A stretch of DNA of 64,000 nt from assembly GCA_947034895.1 (NCBI GenBank), contig OX344762.1, forward strand, positions 8,251,501 to 8,315,500. The letters run 5' to 3'. The DNA comes from Rhytidiadelphus loreus. Lineage: Eukaryota; Streptophyta; Bryopsida; Hypnales; Hylocomiaceae. A program made the translations under genes and the position numbers. Below are positions 1-12,409 of this stretch, piece by piece; positions within the stretch are counted from its first letter, which is position 1; each line of letters opens with the position of its first letter. Below the pieces are notes generated by a model. It was not told where the DNA came from. It made no database searches and saw only the letters and a list, made by a program, of their open reading frames with translations.

Positions 1-873
1 GCATACTACCTTACGCACTCAACTGTCCAGCATCTGTTCCACAGATGCTGAGGAGATTACGAAAGTGGACGCTCACCAACTCTGATGAGCTGACTCTTCT
101 TTTCATGGTGGACGGACGGACGGATGGATGGTTCATGTGAAAATTATGCTTCCATCTGCGCCTTTCTCATAATAATTCACACCAAGTGCAATAACGTAAG
201 CCATACCAGATGCATTCCCTTCAGTTGTGCCTCTCTCTCTCTCTCTGTCCGTCCGTGCGTCCCTTTCTATGCTCCAAAGCTGGACAGCAATTTGCATCAC
301 CTGTTCACAAAATGAGACCCTTCACTCATCCAAGGCCACTCACTCCGGCTCTTGCGCACAGCTACAGTACTGAATTTACTCGGCCTGCCCACAGGTCAAA
401 GTGCGTCACCATGATTTCCCTCCTTATTACACCTGTTTTGAGTCCTTTTCAGTGCTACTGCTATTAATGGTGGTGAGAAAACACGTAGAATCGTCAAAAT
501 AAGGTAGAACTGCCCATTAGCATACAGATTTGCTAATCTAGGTATTTTGGAGAAGCTATTTCTTAGCTCCCACATTTTTCAAGGATTGAAAAGCTTGAGA
601 GAGGTCATTTGCAAAAAGGAATGAAGACATTTTGACAAGAAGTGGATTTTTTTGTGATTTTTCAAAGGTGAAATCAATTGAAGCATGAGTATGGGCAAGC
701 CCTTGTTAAAGCATGGGTTGACGTGTTCACTTTCCAAATGCATTGCCATTATGATAAAAGGCTGGTAAGATTGTGGTAATGGGTGGGTCATTGACACAAA
801 TGGAATGGTTCCCTAGGTGTCAGAATTGGGTGGAGGGCAGTAATGGGCAGTTCTACCTTTTGGAGGCACCTTG

Positions 874-874
<1 letters not shown>

Positions 875-959
<85 letters not shown>
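875..959. repeat. (TA)n microsatellite followed by T-run
   Basis: About 29 TA dinucleotides run directly into 27 consecutive T residues. The T-run could be the tail of a minus-strand retroposon, but no body with clear target duplications is visible next to it. Confidence 0.95.
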
Positions 960-3392
960 AGTATTAGCAATTGGAAACCATGAATATTAAAAAAAAATTA
1001 TAATTTTAGACAAGACATGTAGTTACAATGAATTTTCAAAGTGGAACTCCCTGGGCCAATGAGACCACCACATAGCTTGATCCTAATATCAAAATCTAAA
1101 GAACCAATAATCTATCAATCAAAATCAATCCTTGAAAGGCCCTTGGGATCCCTCTATATGACTTGTATTTAGCCTTATGACTCTTCAATTGTCATACATT
1201 GTTATTTATGTACTATCATGATCATTACATTACTTTGTAGTGAAAAATATTTGGTCAATGTTATTCTTATCAAATACCATTGAATTCATAATGTACCATA
1301 TAGTAGCAAAGGCCTTTCAAGCCCTTCGAGGGTTAAGTATGGAAATAATTTAACTGCACTTTTGGAGATACTTTTAATGGAAGTCTATTTGTTAGAAATG
1401 GATATAAGGATGATTTTGGATGTTTTCACCTTAATTCCATTAAAACTCTTGTAGAAACATGATCTATATAGACCATGGAAATGAACGAGAAGAAGATGAT
1501 GTACATGATGAATTAGATTATATTGTTTTGGTTTTATTAGTGAGGGTGTAAAATTAATGTTATATAAAAATTTAGTGGCACTACTATATGAATTTACTGG
1601 CTTTGGAACAAAGAGGAGGTGGCTTTGAATTGATAGAAGCTACCCAACCTTGAGGAAATTTGAATATTTAAATTCTACTTGAAAGGCAAACTAGTGCCAT
1701 AAGGATTAGAAGCTCTTATAGTATATAATTGTTTATTTTAATGGAAATTGGTACAAATCAATAATATTTCAACATGTACAATATTAAAATAGTGTGATTT
1801 TGATAAATTAGTGTTACACTTACTACATGTCAACATAATTGTAAGTCTTTTCATGGTCATTTTCTTACTATGTGCAAACCATATTTTTAATAGAAGAAGA
1901 ATTGGCCCCCTAAAATGGAAGTAGGACAATAAATGATTGCAAGTTATAGAATGATATTTATATTGAACTAATCCCACATTAGAGCTATCTATAATCCCTT
2001 GATCCTTGAAGACTAGGAGTAGTTCAAGATTTCTAAATTTGTGAAGATGTATTATAAAATAAAATTCAAAACTTAGAAGAAGAATTTAATGAAGAATTCC
2101 AATTTTTAATATAAAAAATAATTTACAAATCATTTTCATATGGTTATATGTAGATTAATTGTTGCACTGACCAATATTCTTTTAATAATATTTGGAATAT
2201 AAAATGGATTATTAATAGTTTGAATATTTGTAATTTTCACAAGAATTTTTTTCATCTTGAGTTCAAAATGTCAAATTTTAGCTACTGTGATTTTTTAAGA
2301 TTTTTATCATACTCATTCATTTGATTTGTTTTTCAAGGGTCAATATTGAACTAAAAAAGTTAATTTTTGAGGTCAAACATAAGCTTATTTGTACAAGATT
2401 CTATATTTTTGGGCCATCCATCCATTGTTCAAAAATTCAAAGTTTGGTCCTCAATCCCTAAATTTCCAAGGCACTATATTTTGGCGTTGTCTAAACTTTC
2501 AAAGTACTACTTTTAATGTTTTCTTTGAAAGGATAATATTTTAAAATTCTATTCTAAGCATCAAAAATTGATTTTGAAAAAGATTGTGTATGATTTTTCT
2601 ATTGAATATTTTGTGCAAGAAATCAATGTTCATTGAAAATCTTGATATTTTAGTGTTATATGCTCTTGGAGATAAGCTTCAAATATAATGGGTCTTAGAG
2701 AGAAATCCACATTGAAAATTAATTTAAAAGGATTGTAGTGTAGATTTTGAGAAGTCATAAATTGATTATGATTTTACATGTTATGTCCCTTAACCTCATA
2801 TTTTTTTCATGACCTCAATTTTAGATTTGACATAATTGAAAGACTTCAAATCACTTTCACACTTTTAAAATCTTCTTGATCAAACTTCTTAATCTTTCAA
2901 TCCATAAGTGATATAGTTATGTTTTCTTCTCTTATATAATCCATGGTACATCTAGTTTGGATTTGTTTAGTTACAATTTTTTGAAAATTAATAAAACTTA
3001 TCGAAACTTTGACTTTTTGTTTACTTTTGAGTCAACTCCAAGAAGCTCAAAAAATGCCTTGGAAATTTAGGGTTTGAACTTCCAGCCTTGCAATAAATAA
3101 TAGGGTGCAATACCATTGACACCTAGCAGATTTGGTACCAGTCGGTTGAATAAACTTTAAAAGTAGAAAAGAGGGATTTGGCATCCACTTTCAAATTTGT
3201 GTACTCACCTTAAGCACATGTGAATATCTAATATAGCTTCAAGAAGCCACATAACATTTGCACAGAGTTAAGAGGACAAGCTCTTTATACAAGTATGGTG
3301 ATAGGCGATAAAACAACTCATGTAGGTCATGTAAATTAGGATTTGTAGCTATTTCTTTTTCCTCTTCATGAAGTTTTCTATAAACATTTGTG

Positions 3393-3707
3393 GAGGTTGA
3401 AATATTGTTTGACATTGTGGTGTAAAGAGACAACTTAAAGAGCCATGGGATTTTGAAGCCACTCAAATGAAATTATGAAAAATTCCAATGACCATAAATG
3501 AAGCTTCATAATTAGGTTGTCCATTCAAGTAGCTTTTTTCGTGTGTATCTTTTCATTCACAATTCTAAGCAATGACTTTTAGATTTGGTTTCTATATTGA
3601 GATATCATAAAGTGCATTTGTGCCAAAGTTTTGAGGTTGAGGTGCTTGACATTCTAGTGTAAGGGGATCCTTGTCAAAGACCATGGAATTTTGAAGTCAC
3701 CACAAAT
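3393..3707. repeat. Diverged direct duplication
   Basis: The segment 3393-3468 reappears in diverged form at 3633-3707 in the same orientation. Shared landmarks are GAGGTTGA, CTTGACATT/TTTGACATT, a GTGTAA block, and CCATGG followed by ATTTTGAAG. A 75-aa minus-strand open frame spans the first copy but has no family resemblance and is probably fortuitous. Confidence 0.6.
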
Positions 3708-4095
3708 CAATGTATAATCACTAGTAGTGCCGTGAAAAGTGGAGGTCAAGTTTACTATGCCACAAGAATAATTTTTAGAGGGAAAAATAGTATTTCGTAG
3801 AGATGTTTACTAGCCAATCTTGAAAATTAAGCAATTTTGACTTGGCAAAGAGAATCTATGGATGGATCCAAAATTATATGTGCACTTTTCATCCAAAGTT
3901 TCCTAATGTCCACCATTTTAGCATATTAGTGGCAATGCTCTCAACACTGACCATTTTTGTCCATTTAAACCTAGAAGGACAAGGCGTGACCTAGATGATA
4001 GGTTACAATAGTCAACTCCATATAATCAAATCTACAGATAAAACAATTTATTCTTTGTTTCTACAGTCTTTGAAAGTCATTGATCTGATATGAAA

Positions 4096-4433
4096 GGGAA
4101 TTACAACATTCTCTCCATGCATATTCCTTTGACTCGGGCACGAAGGGGAGTTACAACATTCTCTCTATGCATATTCCTTTGACTCGGACACGAAGGGGAG
4201 TTACAACATCCTCTCTCTGCATATTCCTCTGACTCAGACACGAAGGGGAGTTACAACATCCTCTCTTTGCATATTCCTCTGACTCGGACAAGAGTTACAA
4301 CATTCTTTCTATGCATATTCCTCTGATTGGGACACAAAGGGGAGTTACAACATTCTTTCTCTATGCATATTCCTCTAACTGTGATACAAAGGGGAGTTAC
4401 AACATTCTCTCTATGCATATTCCTGTGACTTGG
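4096..4433. repeat. Seven-copy ~50-bp minisatellite
   Basis: Seven tandem units with the core GAGTTACAACATTCTCTCTA, then TGCATATTCCT and a GACTCGGACACGAAG-type end. Units begin near 4096, 4144, 4194, 4244, 4289, 4339 and 4391. One unit is shortened and another has an inserted CT. A 99-aa minus-strand open frame reads through the array as repeated residues, but nothing else suggests that it is translated. Confidence 0.9.
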
Positions 4434-5854
4434 AGAAATGCTCTTTATAGAATGTTGTGATTGGAGTGTAGTGTTTTTTTCATTGAATTTGCTAAAGATT
4501 TTGTACTTGACTAAAATGGTGAGTAACCCTTCTTCAAACCCAAAGAACAACTACCTAAGGTGAGTAGATCCCTTCTCGATTGCTACAACCCAATTTGGAG
4601 CCCTACTTTTGGATCTAAATTACTTTCATTGCATTCTAATGTAAATTTTATTGCATTGGGTATTCAATTGGAACTGAAAGTTTTGGAATTAGAGGTGAAA
4701 GGGTTGGAAAGTCACCATTTAATGAATTCAAAGAACTCACACATGTGCCTTTTATACATGGCAAAAACATTTCACTAGACAAAAAGGTGCTTTTGGATTT
4801 CCATTGGAACCTTATAGGGAAGTAAGAGAGCTACATTAGAATCCCAAAGGACAAGAATAGTTCCCCTTAGGAACCTCAATGGGAAGCAATATATTTTTGT
4901 TTTGACTATTTATAATGTATAAAAAAAATTTCTTCCAAAATGAGATGATTGGAATACATGCATGTGAAGTAAATCTTGATTTGTGGTTATTATATAATTT
5001 CTTTTGTGAATTCAATGACTATATCTATGCATAGTGACCAAATACTTTTCCTACTTTAACATGACATTGTTTACCGATGAACTAGTGGGGGTCCCTTTAA
5101 CATCCTTGGAAAATGAAACCTACAATGAAAAAAATAATCTTATATCTTGCTTCACAAACCACACCACAATTCTAGAATTATTAGATAATTTTACTAACTC
5201 CCATGTATCTAGCAAAGCATAATACTTTCCCAACATGGGGGAGGACCATGACCTAGGAATACAATGTCATGAATCCTTGTAGTGATTTCTCCAAATTGTC
5301 CTCTACAACGTTTCATGGTCAACCATTGAAGAACGCACCCCCCTATCATCAAGGTAAGTCACCAAATTACTCTAATTTTTGGACCAATACTTAATTGCAT
5401 TCTTTGTTTTTTTGTTTCTACAATTACTAGTGAAGTCATCCATTGGACCTTCTAGGTGTGCATGGACCAACGATCCCAAAACTAGCTAAATTTCGCTCAA
5501 TTGCTAAAAAAATTGACATGTCCTCAGTGTAAATTTTTTTCAAAATCTTCCAAAAATGAACATTTGACTAAAAACCCAAAACTAGTTCTGGGATCACTGG
5601 CAGGGACCTTACAAATTTGAGCATATTATAAGTAAATAAAAAAGAATTCACCAAGTTTGATGGGACTAGCAACTGTACCTTAGTCGGCCACAGTCCGCTT
5701 TTGCCCCCCCCACTTTCACTTTTTCGTTATTGCCCGGCCCCTCCCATCATCAGTCCTTTCTGCCCCCACTTTTACTTTTTTTTTCGTTTTTGCCCGTTCA
5801 CTCCTGCTTGTAGTTTATCCTGCCCCAGAATGGGGAAGCAGCAAGCTGGGGCCC

Positions 5855-5862
5855 TATATATA
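5855..5862 (+). promoter_or_regulatory. TATA box of F-box gene
   Basis: TATATATA in a C-rich context (CCCTATATATACCCTCCC), followed by pyrimidine-rich CT sequence typical of plant transcription starts. It is the first GC-balanced DNA after the AT-rich region. A start site near 5885-5900 is inferred. Confidence 0.55.
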
Positions 5863-5884
5863 CCCTCCCTCTTCCATCGCCTTC

Positions 5885-7363
5885 TTTTTTCTCCTTCACC
5901 TTCTTTCCATCGTGCTCTTCGCAGCGCAGGGAAGCTCTGGTGGGATCACAATGTCTTCGCCGAAAGGCTGCCTGGGCGCAATCATGGAGCTTCCATAGCT
6001 CCCTCTCTCTCCCAGCGCTTCCAATTTCACCTTCAAACCACCTTCTCTCGTGTGATATTCGCTCTTTGCTTCTCTCTCTTGCCGTTCGGGGTTCCACGCC
6101 CAAGGTGCTCATCTCGTAGCTTCAGAAAAAAGGTGCGGAAGCTGGATGGATTTGCTTTGCTTTGGTTTTATGGGTTTGTCACCGATTGTGTGTTCTGTGT
6201 TGGAATCTTTCTTGGTGTCCACTGTTGTTTTGGGTAGAGAGTGATGAGATGCTGATGTTAAGGTTTCTCGAGCTGAAGTGTTTTTCAGAGCATCATTCTG
6301 AAGTTCGAAATTAGTGATGGTAATGACTACGTCGGGTTCCGAGATTTTGCTCATTTTTAATCTGCAGGATGTGCGTCTGCTTGAGCGTGTCCTTTAGCAT
6401 CTGCTTTAGAAGAGGAGACAGAGTATGAGAGCTGCACAACAATCATTTGTTCGGCTTGCATTTGTTCATAGAGGTTATGTAGGTGTTTTAGAAAGCTATG
6501 GAAAAGGTTGCCTGTACGTTAGGAAGAGCAAGTTGTGAAGCGCATGTGGAGCTTGTGGCTTGGATGCAAAAGTGGCGAGGAGGTTTGAAGAGCGTGGCTT
6601 TGGTTTTTAATGGTGCTGGCTTTGCTGTCTTATTAGTTCCATGTTTGACTCCATGTTGGTACTACCGGACGTCAGTCATGATGGAAAGTTACCCCTCGGG
6701 GATCTTTACTTTAACCTCGATTGGCTATGGTAAAATTCTGTCAGTTTTTACTCTTGCCTGATTTGTCTGGAGGCTTATTTTGAGGCTCGAATCTTTCGCT
6801 TCGGTTGTACTGTGTCCCTTTATTGGTGTGAAGGTCCTGGTTTTTCGGACTTGGGCTTTGTGTCATCAGCTCATGGAGTGGAGTCTTGTCTAAGTATCGC
6901 AAGAGTTAACGCTTTGAAGCTCTATGTTGCTTATGGAATGTGTCTTCAGTTTTCGAAGAAGGTGCAAAGTTTCTGAAGAGAACTTGAACAATTGTAGCAT
7001 GCTTTGTAATCACCCGCAGCAAGGCATCAGTGCATATTGAAGATTTTGAGGCAACCCTGGCCTTCGAAGAGGCAACATCGAGGCTTCCTTTACTCAGCCT
7101 ACATTTCAGGAATCTGGGGCTGTTTTCATCCTCGCCTGGCAGACCGAAGAGGTCGTGGTATGGCACATCTCCATACACGCAACGCTCGTGGAAGTTCATA
7201 CGCATAGGCGACTGTTGGCATATTTTCGATCTGATGCCCCACTGAGCAGCTCTGTGCAACCGGAACAGCGACTCCACTCTCTCAGAAGTTGGACATCAGC
7301 AGGCTGTTAACAACTTGGTTTGGTTTGCTATATGATGTATCATACTTCCCCGTGCATACACAA
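5885..7363 (+). other. Long 5' leader of the F-box gene
   Basis: About 1.5 kb of GC-balanced, CT-rich then GT-rich sequence lies between the TATA box and the chosen start codon. It contains several short upstream frames (for example 6498-6761) without recognisable domains. One or more 5'UTR introns are likely, since GT-rich tracts alternate with CT-rich ones. A leader of this length with upstream ATGs suggests translational control, but this is inference. Confidence 0.4.
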
Positions 7364-9232
7364 ATGGAGCTTTCCACCACAAAGCTCAGGCCTGAACAGA
7401 CTGAGGAACCGGGTGAGGAGGATAGAGATGGTGCAGGTAGTACCACAATGGATCCAGCCATCTGGGGAAGGTTGCATGGAGAGCTAGTGGACCGCATCCT
7501 GCTCTGCTTGCCGATCGCCAACTTGTTCTGCCTGCGGTGCGTCTCGAAATCATGGGATGCCACCATCAGGTCCACCAGTTTCAACAGGATGTACCTGTCA
7601 ATGGCATCTCGGGGTCCCTCGTGGCTCTTCTTGTGCTCCTCGTTCAATTGCCGGTACATTCCTTCGCTCTGTTCTTTGTATATGTGAAGTTCTCCTTCCA
7701 TGTAGCCATGTTGAGTTTCGTTTGTATACTCCCTCCATCCAGAAGATGGAAGTCATGTTTTTTCAGGAGTTTTGGGTAGGTCACATGTGAACTTTCTTTT
7801 CGTCGAAGTTTCTTTATGTTTTGACAAACGCATGTAATGTTCTACATTGATTCTGGTGATATATGGTTCAAACCCACTTGAATTATGCTGTTTACAATAT
7901 GATCAAACGTTTCAAAGGACACTGCAAACACTTCTTTCTGGACTAAGGGAGTATTTCGATATGTATTTATTCAAGTATTCGTACTAGTAGACTTGTTCTG
8001 ATTGACCTTGACACCATAATTGTGTTGCTTGTATGCCAGGGACAACACATGTGCATACGATCCAGTGCAAAACCGTTGGCACAACTTTCCCCTTACTTTT
8101 CTGCCTTCCTACATGAGGTTTCCTCTTAAGGCAGTTGGAGGCCGGCTGTTTGTGAGAGGGGGATTGACAAACGCTGGAGTGTTGGCAGTGTGCAACCCCA
8201 TGACCCGGACTTGGCGGGAGCTTCCATCTATGATCCACAAGCGATTGAATTCTCTTGTGGGCATTTATGAAGACGAGCGTACCAAGGGCTACAAGATAGT
8301 TGTGGCTGGTGGAACCTCTGAATGTGGGGGTGATTATGAGTGCACTACTGAAGTCTACGACTCTGTGACCGATTCGTGGCAGGTTTGTCTTTGAAATGCT
8401 TTGCACTTCCTGACATTCCTGTTTCTTTGATGTTATATCAAAGTAATTTACAGAAGAAGCACTCCTTTGTGACAGGTCACAAGCAAAGTGCGTCGGGAGT
8501 TTACAGTGCGTATTACGTGGTGGACATCAAAGACTGTTTTCTGTAATGGAGTGCTGTACTGCCTTACATCTGGGAGGCCATACAGCATCATAGCTTATGA
8601 CATGAAGTCAGCCACTTGGAATGAAGTTTCAGTGCCCCCGCCAGAGTTTCTTTTCTGTTCTTTTCTTATACAGCGAAGAAACCAACTGTTTCTCGTGGGC
8701 GGGGCTGGAACGGAGCGAATCTGTGAACATGTCCACATTTGGGAGTTAAAACAAGCTGAAGGAGAGGAGAAGCAGTGGGTGGAGGTGGAGAAAATGCCTC
8801 ATCAATATTTCCGGTTCTTCTTCAAGGAGAAGACGGCCTCGGATCTGAAATGTGCTGGACATGGTGATCTGATTTACTTTTATAAAGACTCACACACCCA
8901 GGTACCTAGTTCTTCTATAACAATCTGTGACATATTTATAGCTTTTCTGGAGAGCCTTGAAACGACTTGGAATTGTATCAAGCGGGCATCTCTTTAAGAT
9001 CTGAAAGCAGTTTGGGTGAATTGTGAAAGACTGGTTTGACGCATCAAATGTTGTGACGATATATATCAAATGGTCTTACCCTGCAATTCGTTGTTTGCAG
9101 GTGCTGGTTTGTGATTTCTCGAAGCAACAAACTGAGTGGCGGTGGCTTCCGAAGTGCCCGCTCAGCTCCAACTTCTTGAAGTTTTCCATACGAGGCTTGT
9201 TCGTAGACCCCATGTTGGATGCTTCCATATGA
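7364..9232 (+). CDS. F-box protein with kelch-like C-terminal domain
   Basis: Four exons, join(7364..7653, 8040..8382, 8476..8901, 9101..9232), encode 396 aa with consistent phases and GT-AG introns. Residues about 29-72 form the F-box (DPAIWGRLHGELVDRILLCL, then LFCLRCVSKSWDATI). After the first splice the protein continues CRDNTCAYDPVQNRW, followed by kelch/FBA-like blades (AVGGRLFVRGG, YKIVVAGGTSECG, WWTSKTVFCNGVLYCL, GDLIYFY). This layout resembles the plant At5g15710/At3g61590 F-box group by memory. As an SCF subunit it would bind SKP1 through the F-box and present a substrate for ubiquitination through the C-terminal domain; the substrate is unknown. ATG 7364 is the first ATG in frame; ATG 7448, just before the F-box, is an alternative start. 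Confidence 0.85.
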
Positions 9233-11469
9233 TCTTTCTGCATCGGTAGTAAGAGTACATCGAAAATAAAGAGGATTACGACTCCAGTCTTCTCAAATCT
9301 CTCAAGACAATTTCGGGTTTGTTGCTGGTTGAGGAAATTGAGAAGCTTATTGTGTGTTTGTGTTATTATTTAAACTGACATTTAGTTTCAGGTATATTAC
9401 GTTAGACATCCTCCTATGAACGTATTCTAGGGGCCAGCATTAATCAGGAACTCTAGTGACCATTATAGGTTGCCAGGATTATGGTAGGACTTTCACTTTG
9501 AAGGGGTAAAGGTTGATCATTGCTAACTTTTAGCTTATATAGCAGCTGGGCAGTGGACAGGCATACAGTCTGAAGATATTTATTTATTATTCATTTGGGA
9601 GCACTTTTGTACATCCCATGTGATGGGATGAAATGCCCTGACAGCGTTCTGCATTAAAATAAACTTATGCTTTCTCCTGAGACACTCTAATAAGCCTGCA
9701 GTTGCAAGTACTAAATTCAGAAATTTCATGTTTCCTGATGTATTAATTAATTGTTTAGACTGTATTCGACTGTATTAATTAATTGTAGAGTACAGGTTAA
9801 TTCTCCTTGAGTAACAGACTTTTGACCAGCCAATCTCAAGAAAGGTTGCCCCAATTATTTATCATTGTGCTCCGAGTTCTTTCTTCCAAGTTGGATGAAG
9901 TTTTTTGGTAAGGTGAAAACACCTGAAACTGTTAACATAAGGAATTCAGCATACTTGCAAGCTATCTTCGGCTGTCACTATTGAAAATCATGAATTTACA
10001 ATAAAAGGGGTTTAATTTTTTGGACCACCCATATGAGCTCTATAATTTTTCAGTGGAAAATGTTAGACCATTGAAATATTTATCATTACCTTATTTATTG
10101 TCACTCAATGCCTATAAAAGATTGAAAAGGGGCATGTTGGAGCCTATAACCCCTGAAGGTCCCTTGTGTTTTAGGACCCAAAATTGATTCAAAATACTTG
10201 TATCCAAAGTAAAGTAAAAACCTTCATCTATATTTATTCATTAACAAATCCACCCATAGGATCTATTAGTTTAAATATTAGAATACACCTTCCTAAAATT
10301 TCAATGTACATAGGATCTATTAGTTTAATTAAGAAACTTTACCAATTGCAAGATCAAGATGCTTGAATTTCAAAAAGTAGTATTTTTCAATTCTTTCCAA
10401 TTGGTTAAGTTGTCATTGTGCCAAAATTGATTACAATCTATCCCCAAGTAACTAGAGGTAGTCTGAATTAGTAGTATGTAATAGTTTAGTTACCTTAATG
10501 ACATAGAGGCAATTATTTAGTTGTCTTTGATTATATTGTCTTAATCATTAGCAAATCTATTCAATAATCACTTTGACATGCTCCTATTGTGCCCCATGCA
10601 TGGCCTCAAATACCCCCTCATTATACTTTTAGCATCAAAATGATGGTTTTAGTGACAATTTATTATTAAATTAAAGAGCTTTAAATAGATGTGCCAAATG
10701 GTACAAAGACGTTTTTAGGGGTTTTCACCTTAGGAAGGACCATTCAAGACATTTTGTTCATTCTAAAGAACTATTGATGGCTTAGAATAGTCATGGAGTC
10801 ATTCTCCAATGGAAGCGACTCTATCTTTTGAGTGGATAGTGAGGCAAAGGTGCATTTCACATAATGCACCCCCCTTCCATCTACTCAAAAGACCCCCATT
10901 AAAATAATTACCCCCCTCCCTGAGTTTTGTGATTAAAATTTTTTTTTGGAAATATTTATTACCTCCCCCCTCTCCCATTTTGTGATTAAATTTTTTATTT
11001 ATTGTCCTCCCACCCCCTATCCTCCTATTTGAATTTGAAGGAGCACATCATAGTTCCAGACAATATGGGATATGTTGCACTTCATGTATTTCATATTCGT
11101 ATTTTTTGTATGTACCTGTATTCAACTTTGTACCATATCCTAATCCCATATCCGTATCCATATTTGTATCCATATTCCTTAATTTTCAAGATCAATGGTG
11201 GTGGGAGTGGAAGGGCATTTAAAAAAAAATGAGATTTGACGGTTCTTGATTTTTCAAGAGTAAGTGGGGCTGACTACATCAAATCCTAATGGCTTGATCA
11301 AGGAGGGAGCTAGCCAACTTGCTTTCAATTTCTATTTAGATCAATGGTAGGGGAGGTGGTAATTTGTTTCGTTTTCTTGTAATCAAAGGTGGGGGATTTT
11401 CTTGGAGAGGAGGAGGATGCCAAACCACGTGATCCTGTAATTACATGAGATAGTCATATAGTCATTCTT
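9233..11469. other. 3' flank and AT-rich intergenic DNA
   Basis: The 3' flank of the F-box gene runs to about 9.7 kb, with AATAAA-like signals near 9265 and 9655. Beyond that no gene is supported. Short direct repeats occur at 9738-9790 (TATTAATTAATTG twice) and 10255-10330 (CATAGGATCTATTAGTTTAA twice). Confidence 0.5.
11060..11260. repeat. TATCC-rich dispersed repeat, copy 1
   Basis: A CATATCC/GTATCC-rich stretch is followed by TTTCAAGATCAATGG, a GGAAGGGCATTTAAAAAAAAA box and a GACGGTTCTTGATTTTTCAA block. The same order of motifs recurs in the same orientation at about 37.37-37.68 kb, so this is a dispersed repeat family of unknown type. Confidence 0.6.
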
Positions 11470-11995
11470 CAATGATTGAGATTGGGATACCATAACATTA
11501 TTGTCCATTTGTAGGAGGTGGCATATTTAACTTGAAGAGAACCCAAGTATCTAAGAAACAATAGAAATATCATTTAATCCAACTCAAAAATCCACATCGT
11601 ATTTTTCCTTGACTTCCAATGAGTTAGTAGGATTAATAATCAATGGAGTACATCCTATGTTTGAACGGAGACTAATTGCACCCTTGCATGTTCAAATTTT
11701 TAATCAATTGAAAACATTAGAAATATGGAAAAAGAGATATAGAGTTTGGAAATTGATGGTGAATTCATTCAACTTTCAAAGTTCAATGAGAAACAAATAT
11801 TATAATATTAACCCATAAACAACGAGGAAGATGTTTTCCGGCTAATGAATGACAAAGAATCTCTCTATGCAACTATTCATCCTCCAAATTTTGTGTGAAA
11901 AGGGAAGGTCATCTACAATAGTTTGACTTCTAATGAGAGCTTTTGCATTATTTTAAGCCAACAATTCACACGGTACCAAAATAGATGATTTCCAC
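11470..11995 (+). mobile_element. Decayed retroelement-like fragment, copy A
   Basis: An open stretch around 11609-11815 encodes 69 aa (ELVGLIINGVHPMFERRL...), suggestive of part of a gag-like protein. The downstream part, about 11840-11990 (GAATGACAAAGAATC, AATAGTTTGACTTCTAATGAG, ACAATTCACAC, GATGATTTCCACGGTGA), is repeated with divergence at about 34.93-35.10 kb. There a purine-rich tract precedes a possible LTR start. No reverse transcriptase is visible, so the class is an inference. Confidence 0.45.
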
Positions 11996-12409
11996 GGTGA
12001 TCAGCTCGTCGTTCAAGGGTTAAAATATTATCCATTAGATTAGTTTCAACTCTGAAAATTCAAATTAACATTCAATTTCAAGCACCTCCTTTGGATGAAT
12101 GAGAAGCTCTTCATCATCCAGCGCGCTTTGGGGTTTATGCTCACAGTGCTGAAGGAGGGCTCCCGTGCAACTGGATAATGCCTTTCGCAAGCGTAGAAAA
12201 GAGCTCCCCTGCTGTGCGTGAGCTTCCAAATTGCATGTTTGGGTGGGACTTCGTTGCACTCAATTTCATCTGAAACCTCTCCAGCAGCGTCTGTGAATCC
12301 CACACTCCAAAAATTTCTCACGAAAATGAGCTGCTGGACCTCTAATTTCTAGGCATAGCAAGGTTTTGGGTTTTGGGTTTATCCAGAATTTTCAGAATTT
12401 TCAGTCGCC

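Larger units (their letters stand above)
1..5650. other. AT-rich gene-free region
   Basis: No supportable gene on either strand. The open frames here are short, have no recognisable domains and are riddled with stops. The stretch contains a TA/T microsatellite near 0.9 kb, a diverged duplicated segment at 3.4-3.7 kb and a roughly 50-bp minisatellite at 4.1-4.4 kb, listed separately. The composition matches the other intergenic parts of the window, so decayed repeats are the likely content. Confidence 0.6.

Noticed and set aside
4096..4433. CRISPR array
   Set aside because: Units are contiguous ~50-bp minisatellite copies without unique spacers, in a eukaryotic nuclear context.
5701..6237. 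178-aa plus-strand frame just after the TATA region
   Set aside because: Low-complexity Pro/Phe/Ser-rich translation of a CT-rich leader that overlaps the TATA box; no domain and no homology by eye.
10850..10990. C-rich/T-rich tract as a telomere or centromere signal
   Set aside because: Irregular CCCCC and TTTT runs without a telomeric (TTTAGGG) repeat.
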